A DNA stretch of 24,415 nucleotides from positions 1 through 24,415 of the forward strand of contig DAOTUC010000177.1 in assembly GCA_034437315.1 (NCBI GenBank), written 5' to 3'. The first letter of the stretch is position 1. Each line of letters starts with the position of its first letter. This stretch comes from DSAR01 sp034437315. Lineage in GTDB: Bacteria; Chloroflexota; Anaerolineae; B4-G1. A program made the position numbers and the translations under genes. A model generated the notes under the pieces. It was not told where the DNA came from. It ran no database searches and worked only from the letters and a program-made list of their open reading frames with translations. Shown here piece after piece: positions 1 to 7,742 of this stretch.

Positions 1-220
1 CTAATTTAGTTGTATAGTGCTGCCAAATAACAATAAGCCCGTGCAAATAGTAAAAATAATGTGCTAGTGAAATAATTCTCGGCAATAATTTATGCTTTCA
101 CGCAATATAAACCGCTAATTTCCACAAAATAATCAATATTGACCAACAAACTGGCAACCTGTGTTGCATAAAATAATCACATACACAGTTTGACGTTGAC
201 AAATTGGTCTTGATCAAAAA
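1..220. other. AT-rich non-coding stretch at the window edge
   Basis: These 220 bases are clearly poorer in G+C than the genes that follow and contain no convincing coding frame. The change in base composition falls close to the first codons of the surface-protein gene at 221. A TTGACA hexamer is present at 196-201, but I see no -10 box at suitable spacing. The stretch could be an intergenic region, the edge of a transferred segment, or an assembly join. Confidence 0.5.
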
Positions 221-1693
221 GTGCAAAAGTATAGACCGTATAAGACGTGCACGTTCGGCGGCGATTGTTTCCAATATACGTTCTTGGGGGCAAGCGCCAA
301 CGACGACGGATCGACAACCCTCTCCATCCAGATGGTGAACGAGTGCGGGAACGCGACAGCGCTCAGCAACGTCGCATTGAGCCTGCCAGATAGCATCGTC
401 CCCACCGACCCGGCCGACGGCGACACGTACACGTCGCCCAACGGATACACCTACACCATCGAAGCGCCGACCGATAACCCATTCTACAGCATCAAGTTTG
501 AGACAGCCGGCGAGGGCATCCGTGATGGCGCAGCGGACATCTTCGTGTACACCCTTCCCGCCGGCGCCTATGACCCCGCGCAAGAAATTCAAATCGAGGC
601 CAAGGGCGGGCAGACGGTGGAGACCGCCGCCTTCATCCCACAAGAGCAAGCGTGCACTGTGACAAGCGTGACAGACATCGACACATTCACGGTAAACATC
701 CTGTATCCGCCGACAGCGAACGATGACGCGGCGACAATCACCCAAAACGGGCCGTTTGCGATCAACGTGCTGGATAATGACGAAGCGGGTTCAGCAGCCA
801 TTGACCCGACATCTGTGACGATCATCACCGACACGACCAGCGGGGCAATCACAATCGATCCAGAAACCGGAGTTGTGACCTACACCCCCGATGGAGAGTT
901 CTCCGGCGTTGAAACCTTTGCATATCAGGTATGTGATGCGAACGGCCTCTGCGACACCGCCACAGCGACGGTGAGCGTCGAACTGCCGCCAACGCCGACC
1001 AACACGCCCATCCCACCGACCGCGACACCTATGCCGACCAACACACCCGAACCGACCAACACGCCCATCCCACCGACCGCGACGCCTATGCCGACCAACA
1101 CACCCGAACCGACCAACACGCCCATCCCGCCCAACACGCCTATCCCACCGACCGCGACACCTATGCCGACCAGCTCACCCGAACCGACCAACACGCCCAT
1201 CCCGCCCACCGCGACACCTATGCCGACCAGCACACCCGAACCGACCAACACGCCCATCCCACCGACCGCGACACCTATGCCGACCAGCACACCCGAACCG
1301 ACCAACACGCCCATCCCGACCAGCCCACCAACCCCAACCCTGGATGTACAAATCACCGGTGAGGCAAACGGCGTAACCGGTATTGAATACCCCTTCACCG
1401 CCACCGTTAGTTCGACGCTCTCGTCTACGATGCCTATCACCTACGTCTGGCAGGTCGTCGGCGAAGAGCCAACACAGCCAAAAGTCACGCATAGCCCAAC
1501 GGATACGTTCTTGTTCCAAGGAGACACGCCGGGTGTCTATACTATCATCGTCACAGTGACCTACGGCAACGCCGACAACAGCGTTGAAGTGAACGCTTCA
1601 AAGACGATCCGGCTGGTGGAAGACGCAGAGGAGTCGAGCGACGACCGATTTATCCTCTACCTGCCTCTCGTCTCCAACAACTCCCGAAACTGA
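221..1693 (+). CDS. Surface/adhesin-like protein, 5' end probably missing
   Basis: The 490-residue product begins with a GTG that has no clear Shine-Dalgarno and no signal peptide, although every domain is of extracellular type. Residues 9-140 resemble a domain found in secreted bacterial proteins (GDC start, N-x-C, NPFYSIKFET, YTLPAG). Residues 165-255 form an Ig-like cadherin-type repeat with VLDNDEAG, VVTYTPD and a closing VCDANGLCDTATATV. Residues 259-373 are a Pro/Thr linker built from 19-residue repeats, and residues 374-468 look like a PKD-type beta sandwich. The protein ends FILYLPLVSNNSRN, a hydrophobic YLPLV tail that I have seen in other Chloroflexota exported proteins. An in-frame TGA lies at 197-199, so the frame cannot extend upstream here. 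The gene was probably longer and lost its secretion signal through rearrangement, or the join is an assembly artefact. Role: probably cell-surface attachment or a structural part, but no enzyme motif is seen. Confidence 0.7.
   Translation: MQKYRPYKTCTFGGDCFQYTFLGASANDDGSTTLSIQMVNECGNATALSNVALSLPDSIVPTDPADGDTYTSPNGYTYTIEAPTDNPFYSIKFETAGEGIRDGAADIFVYTLPAGAYDPAQEIQIEAKGGQTVETAAFIPQEQACTVTSVTDIDTFTVNILYPPTANDDAATITQNGPFAINVLDNDEAGSAAIDPTSVTIITDTTSGAITIDPETGVVTYTPDGEFSGVETFAYQVCDANGLCDTATATVSVELPPTPTNTPIPPTATPMPTNTPEPTNTPIPPTATPMPTNTPEPTNTPIPPNTPIPPTATPMPTSSPEPTNTPIPPTATPMPTSTPEPTNTPIPPTATPMPTSTPEPTNTPIPTSPPTPTLDVQITGEANGVTGIEYPFTATVSSTLSSTMPITYVWQVVGEEPTQPKVTHSPTDTFLFQGDTPGVYTIIVTVTYGNADNSVEVNASKTIRLVEDAEESSDDRFILYLPLVSNNSRN
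995..1339 (+). repeat. 57-bp coding tandem repeat (Pro/Thr linker)
   Basis: Units lie at 995-1051, 1052-1108, 1109-1183 (with an 18-bp internal partial duplication), 1184-1240 and 1241-1297, followed by a partial unit to 1339. Each unit encodes PTNTPIPPTATPMPTNTPE with small N/S changes. The DNA units are nearly identical, so copy number is likely to vary between strains. Confidence 0.9.
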
Positions 1694-1709
1694 AAGGCGC
1701 GCTCACACA

Positions 1710-1745
1710 AAAAAGCCCCGCAGCGATTTGCTGCGGGGCTTTTTA
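1710..1745. terminator. Bidirectional intrinsic terminator
   Basis: A perfect stem, GCCCCGCAG with CTGCGGGGC around a 7-nt loop, is flanked by an A-run on the left and a T-run on the right. It can therefore end transcripts of both the plus-strand surface protein (stop at 1693) and the convergent minus-strand SRPBCC gene (stop at 1822). Confidence 0.93.
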
Positions 1746-1821
1746 TTTCCAGGCGTGCGTTTTCTGGATATAAGCGCTCAGGTGACCGGCGCTTGTATGC
1801 TAACTTCGGGGGGTGGGATTT

Positions 1822-2304
1822 TTAAGCGCCGGTCGACTGAGCAGATTCAATCGCCTGCTTAAGATTGCGCAAAGTGCGCCGAAAATCGCGCTGTGAACCA
1901 GCCCGGCGCCAAAGCGCATCGGCGATGCGGGCCAGAATGCCTCGCAATTCGTATTCCCAAACCACCGTCACGCGCGCGCCGCCGTCAATCTCGTCCGACC
2001 GATCGAACGTCCATTGCTCGCTGCCAGCGCGGAAGGGGCTGCTGGGCGCTGCGCTGACGACGCGCAAGGTCGAGCTGTGAGGAAAGGAATAATCGACCAG
2101 TTCGGCGTCCCAGCTAAACACATATTCCCCGCCCCGGCAAGCGTCGATGCTCATCAACGCGCCGCGCCGCGCCCCGCTTGACGAGAATGTCTCTATCGCC
2201 GACACCCGTTCATCCCATTCCGGTCGACGGTCCAGGTCGTGGCAAAAACGAAACACATCCGAGGGCGGCGCTGCAATATGGATGCGCGTTTCGATTCGTG
2301 GCAT
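1822..2304 (-). CDS. SRPBCC (START-like) family protein
   Basis: The 160-residue protein has the pattern of the polyketide cyclase/dehydrase branch of the SRPBCC superfamily. It starts with the typical strand and helix (TRIHIAAPPSDVFRFCHDLDRRPEWDERV), and later strands include EQWTFDRSDEIDGGARVTVVWEYEL and a C-terminal amphipathic helix (residues about 135-155). Members of this fold hold a hydrophobic ligand in a cavity, but the ligand cannot be read from the sequence. The ATG is preceded by a strong AGGAGGAGGGAG Shine-Dalgarno. It lies just downstream of the terminator of the membrane-protein operon on the same strand, so it is either expressed by read-through or from a promoter I could not identify. 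No membrane segment or signal peptide is present, so it is probably cytoplasmic. Confidence 0.85.
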   Translation of the reverse strand: MPRIETRIHIAAPPSDVFRFCHDLDRRPEWDERVSAIETFSSSGARRGALMSIDACRGGEYVFSWDAELVDYSFPHSSTLRVVSAAPSSPFRAGSEQWTFDRSDEIDGGARVTVVWEYELRGILARIADALWRRAGSQRDFRRTLRNLKQAIESAQSTGA

Positions 2305-2330
2305 GTCTCTCCCTCCTCCTGGTTATCACA

Positions 2331-2365
2331 AAAATTAAGGAGCGCCGTCATCCTGCTGGCGCTCC
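2331..2365 (-). terminator. Intrinsic terminator after the DUF3159 gene
   Basis: Read on the minus strand, GGAGCGCC pairs with GGCGCTCC around an 11-nt loop (2339-2365) and is followed by TTAATTTT. It sits 16 nt past the stop codon of the DUF3159 gene and just ahead of the Shine-Dalgarno of the SRPBCC gene. Confidence 0.75.
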
Positions 2366-2381
2366 ACACACACGACCACCG

Positions 2382-3059
2382 TCAGAAACCTCTCCGTTGT
2401 CCCTTCCACGGCGGGGAGACGCCGGTCTTGAACTCCTCGACGCTGGGACCGCCTAGCTGCTTCAAGCGCCACGTCCCATAGATGTAGGTAGCCGCGAGCA
2501 GCAGAATCGTCGCCGGCCAGCCAAGGAGAATCTGCAGGATCGCCAACGCCTCGGCCTGGGCCTCCTGGAACAGGAAGACCTGGAGCAACAGACGAACGGT
2601 GAAATAAATCGCCCAAGCAGCGGTGACCTCCATGTAGGCCGGACGCACCTGGGGATGCCAGTACCAATCCAGCGGCCAACGACGGGCCAGGCGGCTCGTC
2701 CAGGCGACCAGGGGGCGACCAACGACGATGCTCACGAGACACAGCACAATCGTGAACAATCCCGAGACGATGCCGGGCAGGAAAAAGCCCTCGGCCCGGC
2801 CGAGTAAACGGGCGACGATGACGGCGATGATCGCGCCGCCCGCGCCGCCCAGGGCGTAGATCAGATCGCGCCCCTTGAATAAGCGGGCCAACACGAACAA
2901 GCCGGCCAAAGCCAGCGACGCCCAAAGCGCCGGGGAGAATCCCCACCCCGTGTATACCATGATGAAGACGAGCGGCGGCAGGATCGAGTCGAGCAGAGGC
3001 GCCCGCCCGGTAAACATAATTTTTAACTCTTCAATTACCTCGCGGCCCTTTTTTCTCAT
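2382..3059 (-). CDS. DUF3159 family membrane protein
   Basis: I place the start at the ATG at 3057-3059, giving 225 residues. The open frame continues upstream, but that part is Arg/His-rich and is the shadow of the preceding gene. The protein has about six hydrophobic segments and the DUF3159 landmarks: a GRAPLLDSILPPLVFIMVYT start, AEGFFLPG (89-96), GRPLVAW (114-120), a RPAYMEVTAAWAIYFTVRLLLQ helix pair (139-160) and a last membrane helix near 180-195. No biochemical role is established for DUF3159 that I know of. Its start codon overlaps the stop of the DUF1295 gene as ATGA and has only a weak Shine-Dalgarno of its own, so translation is probably coupled and the two proteins are likely made in fixed ratio in the cytoplasmic membrane. 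Confidence 0.85.
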   Translation of the reverse strand: MRKKGREVIEELKIMFTGRAPLLDSILPPLVFIMVYTGWGFSPALWASLALAGLFVLARLFKGRDLIYALGGAGGAIIAVIVARLLGRAEGFFLPGIVSGLFTIVLCLVSIVVGRPLVAWTSRLARRWPLDWYWHPQVRPAYMEVTAAWAIYFTVRLLLQVFLFQEAQAEALAILQILLGWPATILLLAATYIYGTWRLKQLGGPSVEEFKTGVSPPWKGQRRGF

Positions 3060-3844
3060 TCGCGTTTCTTGGGAAACCAGGGGACGAAGGGGCTGGTTGA
3101 TTCCACGTAATCCCTGTACTTGGGTTTGGTCTCCTTGAGCGTCTTTTCCAACAAGGCGACGCCGGAGACGCGCAACAACAAAATAGTCATGATGATAGGG
3201 CTGAACATGGTCCAGTAACCGCCGCCAGCTAGCGCGATTATGTAATAGCCCCACCACTGGGTCGCGTCGCCGAAGTAATTGGGATGCCGGGTGTAACGCC
3301 ACACGCCCCAATTGAGCACCTTACCTTTATTGGACGGATCCGCCTTGAAACGGGCCATCTGGAAATCGCCGGTCGCCTCGAAGAAGAAGCCCACCAGCCA
3401 GACGATGACGGCGAAGAAATCCAGCCAGGTCAGCCGGGCGGGCGTGGGGCTAATCTGGGCCGCCAACAGCGGAGCGGAGATAATCCACATCAGCGCCCCC
3501 TGCAGGAAGAACACTTTGAAAAAGCTCCACCACCACCAGGCCGGCCCCGCCTCCTCGCGCCATTTCTGGTAGCGAAAATCCTCCGGCTGACCCCAATTGC
3601 GCCAGAGAATGTACCCCCCCAGCCGCAATCCCCAGATGGTGACCAGGATGCAAATCAGCCACTTGCGGGCGGGAAAGCCATTGGGGGTCAGGGCGAAATA
3701 GATCCACGCGCTCATCACGAATCCCGGCCCCCAGAAAATATCGACGATGCTCGAATTCTTGAGCGCCAGGCTGACGAGCCACAGGAGGATCATAAAGATC
3801 AAAATGGCTATAGCGCCTATGCCGTATACGGATAAAAATGACAC
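3056..3844 (-). CDS. DUF1295 / steroid 5-alpha-reductase-like membrane protein
   Basis: The 262-residue membrane protein has the C-terminal signature shared by DUF1295 and the isoprenylcysteine methyltransferase/5-alpha-reductase group: NWGVWRYTRHPNYFGD (about 178-193), WWGYY, then a final helix and the tail KYRDYVESTSPFVPWFPKK. Near the N-terminus NSSIVDIFWGPGF is also typical. In the family this C-terminal region binds a nicotinamide cofactor or methyl donor; the substrate is unknown. I chose GTG at 3842-3844 because AAGGAG lies six bases before it. A second GTG at 3863-3865 with a GAGGG upstream would add seven residues. The gene is the first of a pair with DUF3159 and follows degV on the same strand after a gap of about 40 bp. 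Confidence 0.85.
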   Translation of the reverse strand: MSFLSVYGIGAIAILIFMILLWLVSLALKNSSIVDIFWGPGFVMSAWIYFALTPNGFPARKWLICILVTIWGLRLGGYILWRNWGQPEDFRYQKWREEAGPAWWWWSFFKVFFLQGALMWIISAPLLAAQISPTPARLTWLDFFAVIVWLVGFFFEATGDFQMARFKADPSNKGKVLNWGVWRYTRHPNYFGDATQWWGYYIIALAGGGYWTMFSPIIMTILLLRVSGVALLEKTLKETKPKYRDYVESTSPFVPWFPKKRE

Positions 3845-3882
3845 GTTATGCTCCTTCCACTTCACATCCCTCTAACGACCGG

Positions 3883-4725
3883 CTACGTCTGAGTCGATAC
3901 AGTCACGCACGCGAACCCGACGGCGCCCAGCCCCAGGTGCACGCCAAAGACCGGCGTGATATCGACCGAGATGGCGTCCCCCAACGGCAAGAGATATTTG
4001 ACCTTCTGACGTAGCTCATCGGCCCGTTCCAGCGCGTGGGTGTGCACTAAAGCCACTTTCTCCAACGGCGCCAGACTGCTCAAAATCTTGATCAGGCGTA
4101 GGGTGGCCTGCTCGGTGGTGCGGACTTTTTCGGCGTCCGCCTCCCCCCGGTGCATCCGGAGCAACGGCTTCATCTGAAGCCAACTGCCCAGGGTCGCCAT
4201 CACCCGGTTCAAACGCCCGCCACGGCGCAGGAACTCGAGGGTGTCCAACGCGGCAAAGACGTGAGTGCGGGCGATCTGATCTTCTAACAAAGGCATAATC
4301 TCATCCACCGGGCGACCTTTAGCCGCCGCCTCAGCCGCCGCCAAGACGAGAAAACCGGCTCCCATGGTCAGCGATCCGGAATCGAGGACGGTCACGGGGA
4401 TCGACGCCTGTTGCGCCGCCACCCGCGCCACGTTGACCGTGCCGCTCAGGCTGGCGGCGATGTGAATCGATATGATCTCCGTCGCGCCTTCGTCCGCCAA
4501 CGTCTTGTAAATCTGCGTAAACGTCTGGATACCGGGCGCGGCGGTGCTGGGCAATGGATCGCAGTCGGGCAAGCGACGGTAAAAATCCTCCCGCGAAATA
4601 TCGACGCCGTCCCGGTAACTTTCTTGCTCAAAATTGATATAGAGCGGCGCGATCCCAATGCCATAGCGGGCGATAATGTCGGCTGGCAGATCGCACGTGC
4701 TATCGGTGACAATTTTCACAGTCAT
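3883..4725 (-). CDS. DegV family fatty-acid-binding protein
   Basis: The 280-residue protein matches the full DegV fold. It begins with KIVTDSTCDLP (4-14), has the lipid-headgroup loops STAAPG (60-65) and ASLSGT (91-96), then VLDSGSLTMG (113-122) and the domain linker TLEFLRRGGRLNR. The C-terminal lobe closes with the expected DITPVFGVHLGLGAVGFA. DegV/FakB-like proteins carry a fatty acid for phosphorylation by FakA-type kinases; no fakA is seen in this window, so a kinase partner is only inferred. The ATG is preceded by GAGG at normal distance. It lies 10 bp after the DUF4345-like gene, which suggests co-transcription. Confidence 0.93.
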   Translation of the reverse strand: MTVKIVTDSTCDLPADIIARYGIGIAPLYINFEQESYRDGVDISREDFYRRLPDCDPLPSTAAPGIQTFTQIYKTLADEGATEIISIHIAASLSGTVNVARVAAQQASIPVTVLDSGSLTMGAGFLVLAAAEAAAKGRPVDEIMPLLEDQIARTHVFAALDTLEFLRRGGRLNRVMATLGSWLQMKPLLRMHRGEADAEKVRTTEQATLRLIKILSSLAPLEKVALVHTHALERADELRQKVKYLLPLGDAISVDITPVFGVHLGLGAVGFACVTVSTQT

Positions 4726-4735
4726 TGGTCGGCCC

Positions 4736-5080
4736 TCACAGAATCAAAATGAAACCGAAGACGATCTCGACGGCTAGACTGATCAAGTTCGAGCGAACGA
4801 CTGAATCATCGACGAACATTGAGACGGCGCGCACCGCCCCCACGACCAGGTAGGCGATGCCCAACATCCGATAGGTGGACTGATGACCCAGGATCAACGG
4901 CGCAGCGCCCAGGGCGACGAAAAAGCCGCCCAGCACGGCCCGAATCTCGGTGATGCCCCGGCTGTTATCGACCTCCAGGCCGGTAAACGAACGAACGGCG
5001 CGCGGTCGAATCATAGACACGAGGCCGGTCAAAATAGTGCCGATAGCGGCCAATAATTGAAAAATCTGAACGAACGTCAT
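4736..5080 (-). CDS. DUF4345-like small membrane protein
   Basis: The 114-residue protein has four hydrophobic segments and the DUF4345-like centre GITEIRAVLGGFFVALGAAPL followed by GIAYLVVGAVRAVSM. No function is established for it. I use ATG at 5078-5080 because AAAGGAG stands directly before it at good spacing. A longer frame to 5176 adds a basic, poorly hydrophobic N-terminus with no family resemblance and is rejected. The gene is upstream of degV with a 10-bp gap, so the two are probably one transcript. The 139 bp between it and the PfpI-like gene hold no clear signal. Confidence 0.75.
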   Translation of the reverse strand: MTFVQIFQLLAAIGTILTGLVSMIRPRAVRSFTGLEVDNSRGITEIRAVLGGFFVALGAAPLILGHQSTYRMLGIAYLVVGAVRAVSMFVDDSVVRSNLISLAVEIVFGFILIL

Positions 5081-5219
5081 GCTTCTCCTTTCAGCTACGA
5101 TCATCGTTTCGGCCAACCCCTGCACAATGCGCTTTTTGAGCCTTCCGGCTTCTCTCCTCCCTGCATCCCGCTTCAACAGGTTCGCCGCCCTTCATCTAAT
5201 CCTGCGGGGTCGCCGGGCC

Positions 5220-5738
5220 TCATTTCAGGACCGTAATGATCTTCTCGCAAAACGCGGGCAGATCGCTGATACCGCGCGAGCTGATCAGGTTGGCGTCTTG
5301 CACGACCTCCTCATCCACCCACTCCGCCCCGGCGTTGACCAGGTCGTCCTTGATGGCGGAAACCGACGTCACCCGCTTCCCCCGCACAATGCCGGCCGAG
5401 ATGGGCACCCATCCCGCGTGGCAGATAAAAGCGACGACGCCATGCCGCTCGAAAACTCCCCGCACCAGATCCAACATCGGCTGGCGACGGCGCATATAAT
5501 CGGGCGCGTAGCCCCCGGGGACGATGACGGCGTCGAAATCGTCCGCCGAGACCTCGTCGATGGGCGCGTCCACTTTCACCGGATAATCGTGTTTGCTATG
5601 GTATACCGCCACGCCGGGCATACCGACGACGCGCACCTCGGCGCCGGCCGCCCGCAAACGCAACAGCGGATACCAAAGCTCCATATCCTCGTAATAATTT
5701 TCGGCCAAGATTGCAACACGCTGGCCCTCTAAATCCAC
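5220..5738 (-). CDS. DJ-1/PfpI family protein (YhbO/PfpI-like)
   Basis: The 172-residue protein is full length for the PfpI/YhbO branch of the DJ-1 superfamily. The acidic residue near the start (E17 in YYEDME), the nucleophile elbow AFICHAGW with C106 and H107, and the strand VIVPGGYAPDYMR (71-83) give the E-C-H site of this group. Members have been described as intracellular proteases and as glyoxalase or deglycase-type stress enzymes; which applies here cannot be decided from sequence. The start is GTG at 5736-5738, preceded by AGGAGGG six bases upstream. The response regulator gene lies just upstream on the same strand (20-bp gap), so both may be in one stress-linked transcript. Confidence 0.92.
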   Translation of the reverse strand: MDLEGQRVAILAENYYEDMELWYPLLRLRAAGAEVRVVGMPGVAVYHSKHDYPVKVDAPIDEVSADDFDAVIVPGGYAPDYMRRRQPMLDLVRGVFERHGVVAFICHAGWVPISAGIVRGKRVTSVSAIKDDLVNAGAEWVDEEVVQDANLISSRGISDLPAFCEKIITVLK

Positions 5739-5758
5739 GGTATCCCTCCTCTATTTCT

Positions 5759-6130
5759 CTATCGACTCCTATTCTCCAACGCTTCTAAAACGACCTGCCT
5801 GATCTCGCCAATCTCCACCGGCTTATTCAAACAGCGATAAATGTCCAACGCCTTTGCCTGCTTCCTCACTGTATGACAGCCAAAAGCGGTCACCCACACG
5901 ACGAGCAAGTCGGGATGTAGCGCCTTCAATCGCCGAGCGAGTTCCACGCCTCCCATATCCGCCATTCGCAAGTCGCTAATCAACAAATCACAAGGATCTT
6001 CCCGAGCCTTGGCCAGCGCTTCATGACCATCGCGAGCTGTCACGATCTCGTATCTATTTCCCAATCGCTCCAGCACGCTGCTCATCACGAAACGCACCCG
6101 CTCATCGTCGTCCACGACTAAAATTTGCAC
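5759..6130 (-). CDS. Single-domain response regulator (CheY-like)
   Basis: The product is a receiver domain only (123 residues from GTG at 6128-6130). Acidic residues in ILVVDDDERV, the phospho-acceptor in LLISDLRM (D53), the switch residue T81 in WVTAFG and K103 in CLNKPVE are all present. There is no DNA-binding or enzyme output domain, so it must act through protein contact or a phosphorelay. I prefer this start because AAAGGTGG lies seven bases before it; a GTG at 6154 would add eight residues but has no Shine-Dalgarno. The two histidine kinases in this window are candidate partners, but they are distant. The 262 bp upstream carry a possible -10 (TATAAT, minus strand, 6240-6245) without a good -35. 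Confidence 0.9.
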   Translation of the reverse strand: MQILVVDDDERVRFVMSSVLERLGNRYEIVTARDGHEALAKAREDPCDLLISDLRMADMGGVELARRLKALHPDLLVVWVTAFGCHTVRKQAKALDIYRCLNKPVEIGEIRQVVLEALENRSR

Positions 6131-6335
6131 TTTAAATCCACCTTTATCTCCCACCGATGCAATGTCGCATCACGGAACCATACACCTCAGCGAGGGTTTT
6201 GTGACCCGCGCCGAACGAACAGAACAGGTAGTACGTTCCATTATAGCATAAACGATGGGCGCGACATGCTGGTTTCGGTTTGAATTATCGCTGGCTTGGG
6301 TTAAAAAACGTTGGATGCAGGTTGGAAATGTTCAG

Positions 6336-6356
6336 AAAAATGGCGCCGGCGCGCCA
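6336..6356 (-). terminator. Intrinsic terminator of the ruvB-DUF2905 unit
   Basis: On the minus strand TGGCGC pairs with GCGCCA around a 4-nt loop (6341-6356) and is followed by TTTTT (6340-6336). It lies 37 bp past the DUF2905 stop codon. The stem is short but all GC apart from the end pair. Confidence 0.65.
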
Positions 6357-6392
6357 AAAATCACCTGGGACGCTTGGCAGACGGACCGCCCA

Positions 6393-6638
6393 TCAACGTC
6401 GAAGCAAAGGCAACAGAAAACGAATGAAGAGATTCAGCAGAATCGTCAACAGAATGCTCAGGAGAATCGACGTCGCCAGGGGCGCCCAGCAGGTAAAACC
6501 GCGACCCTCAATTCGAATGTCGCCGGGCAGCTCGCCCAGGAAAGGCAGCTTGGCGATCAGCCACAACAGTCCGCCCAGGAGAAGCAACCCCACACCGAGC
6601 AAGATCAGCACTTTGGCCAGCGTCTCAAACGCGCCCAT
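6393..6638 (-). CDS. DUF2905 family small membrane protein
   Basis: The 81-residue protein has two membrane helices (about 6-28 and 52-77). Between them lies the conserved DUF2905 loop LPFLGELPGDIRIEGRGFTCWAPLATS, followed by a helix of the LLSILLTILLNLF type. The function is unknown. The gene starts 8 bp after ruvB and has a GGGGGAG ribosome site spanning the ruvB stop codon, so the two are co-transcribed. I recall DUF2905 genes lying close to ruv genes in other bacteria. Confidence 0.9.
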   Translation of the reverse strand: MGAFETLAKVLILLGVGLLLLGGLLWLIAKLPFLGELPGDIRIEGRGFTCWAPLATSILLSILLTILLNLFIRFLLPLLRR

Positions 6639-6646
6639 CGCTCCCC

Positions 6647-7681
6647 CTATAACAGGCGTCCCTGTTCCGAGTGCTCGACCTGCTGCGAGTAGGGCATGCC
6701 CAGGTGCTCGTAGGCCCGCGCCGTCGCCATTCGCCCCCGGGGGGTGCGGTCGATAAAGCCCAATTGCAACAGATAGGGCTCGACGACGTCCATAATCGTG
6801 TCCGGTTCCTCGCTGATGGCGGCGCCGATGGTGTCCAACCCCACCGGCCCACCGCCGAACTTCTCGATGATGGTCAGCAGCACCCGCCGGTCCAGGTCGT
6901 CCAGACCGCGGGCGTCTACTTCAAGCATTTGCAGGGCGTCGCGGGCCACCGGGGCGGTGATGCGGCCATTCGCCCGTACCTGGGCGAAATCGCGCACCCG
7001 CCGGAGCAGGCGCAGCGCCACCCGAGGCGTCCCGCGCCCCCGGCGCGCGATCTCCGCCGCCCCGGCGTCATCGACTTCCACCGCCAACACGTGAGCGGCG
7101 CGACGCACGATGGCCTCCAACGCCTCTTGCTCGTAGAAATCGACGCGGAAGATAGCGCCGAAACGGGCCCGCAACGGGGCCGTCAACAAGGCCAACCGGG
7201 TCGTCGCCCCGACGACGGTGAAGCGGGGCAATTGGAGGCGGATCGAACGAGCGCTCGGCCCCTTGCCGATGACAAAGTCTAACGCGAAATCCTCCATCGC
7301 CGGGTAGAGAATCTCCTCGACCGCCCGCCCCAACCGGTGCACCTCGTCGATGAACAACACCTCTTTCTCCCGCAGGTTGCTCAGAATAGCCGCCAGATCG
7401 CCCGCCCGCTCAATGGCCGGGCCCGACGTGATGCGAATGGGGACGTCCATCTCGTTGGCGATGATGTGGGACAACGTCGTCTTGCCCAGGCCCGGCGGCC
7501 CATATAACAGCACGTGGTCGATGGCCTCCGCCCGCTTTTTGGCCGCCTCGATCAGGATGCTCAGATTCTCCCGCACCCGCTCCTGCCCGATCAGATCATC
7601 CAATCGCTGCGGGCGCAGCGCCCGGTCGAGCACCACGTCGTCGGCTTCCTGTTCCTCTGGAGAAATGACCCGCTCTTCCAT
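6647..7681 (-). CDS. ruvB: Holliday junction branch-migration ATPase RuvB
   Basis: The 344-residue protein is full length for RuvB, the hexameric motor that works with RuvA to move Holliday junctions before RuvC cuts them. Visible are the N-terminal ALRPQRLDDLIGQ, Walker A GPPGLGKT (61-68), Walker B LFIDE (109-113), sensor 1 GATTR (158-162), sensor 2 GTPR (217-220), and the C-terminal winged helix with LDDLDRRVLLTIIEKFGGGPVGLDTIGAAISEEPDTI and GFIDRTPRGR. The ATG at 7679-7681 has GGGAGG six bases upstream. A minus-strand promoter stands about 35 bp before it. No ruvA or ruvC is seen in the window. I found no GAAC-N4-GTTC box here, unlike at uvrB. Confidence 0.98.
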   Translation of the reverse strand: MEERVISPEEQEADDVVLDRALRPQRLDDLIGQERVRENLSILIEAAKKRAEAIDHVLLYGPPGLGKTTLSHIIANEMDVPIRITSGPAIERAGDLAAILSNLREKEVLFIDEVHRLGRAVEEILYPAMEDFALDFVIGKGPSARSIRLQLPRFTVVGATTRLALLTAPLRARFGAIFRVDFYEQEALEAIVRRAAHVLAVEVDDAGAAEIARRGRGTPRVALRLLRRVRDFAQVRANGRITAPVARDALQMLEVDARGLDDLDRRVLLTIIEKFGGGPVGLDTIGAAISEEPDTIMDVVEPYLLQLGFIDRTPRGRMATARAYEHLGMPYSQQVEHSEQGRLL

Positions 7682-7714
7682 ACATAGCCTCCCAATTGGC
7701 GCAATACCAGGGTG

Positions 7715-7742
7715 ATTATACAGTGAAACGATGCTTTGACAA
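7715..7742 (-). promoter_or_regulatory. Promoter of ruvB
   Basis: On the minus strand TTGTCA (7742-7737), a 16-bp spacer and TATAAT (7720-7715) form a near-consensus housekeeping promoter about 35 bp before the ruvB start. Its -35 box uses the same bases as the -35 of the opposing plus-strand promoter. Confidence 0.75.

Noticed and set aside
995..1297. CRISPR-like regular repeats
   Set aside because: Repeats follow each other without spacers and keep the protein frame, so this is a coding tandem repeat.
925..1440. A 171-residue minus-strand frame rich in GVLVGSG repeats
   Set aside because: It is the antisense image of the Pro/Thr repeat DNA; the repeat keeps several frames open.
3060..3311. 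Longer N-terminus for the DUF3159 protein
   Set aside because: The extra 84 residues are Arg/His-rich, overlap the DUF1295 gene and lie outside the family domain.
6240..6245. Promoter for the single-domain response regulator
   Set aside because: A TATAAT is present on the minus strand, but no -35 fits at 16-18 bp, so it is mentioned only in the gene entry.
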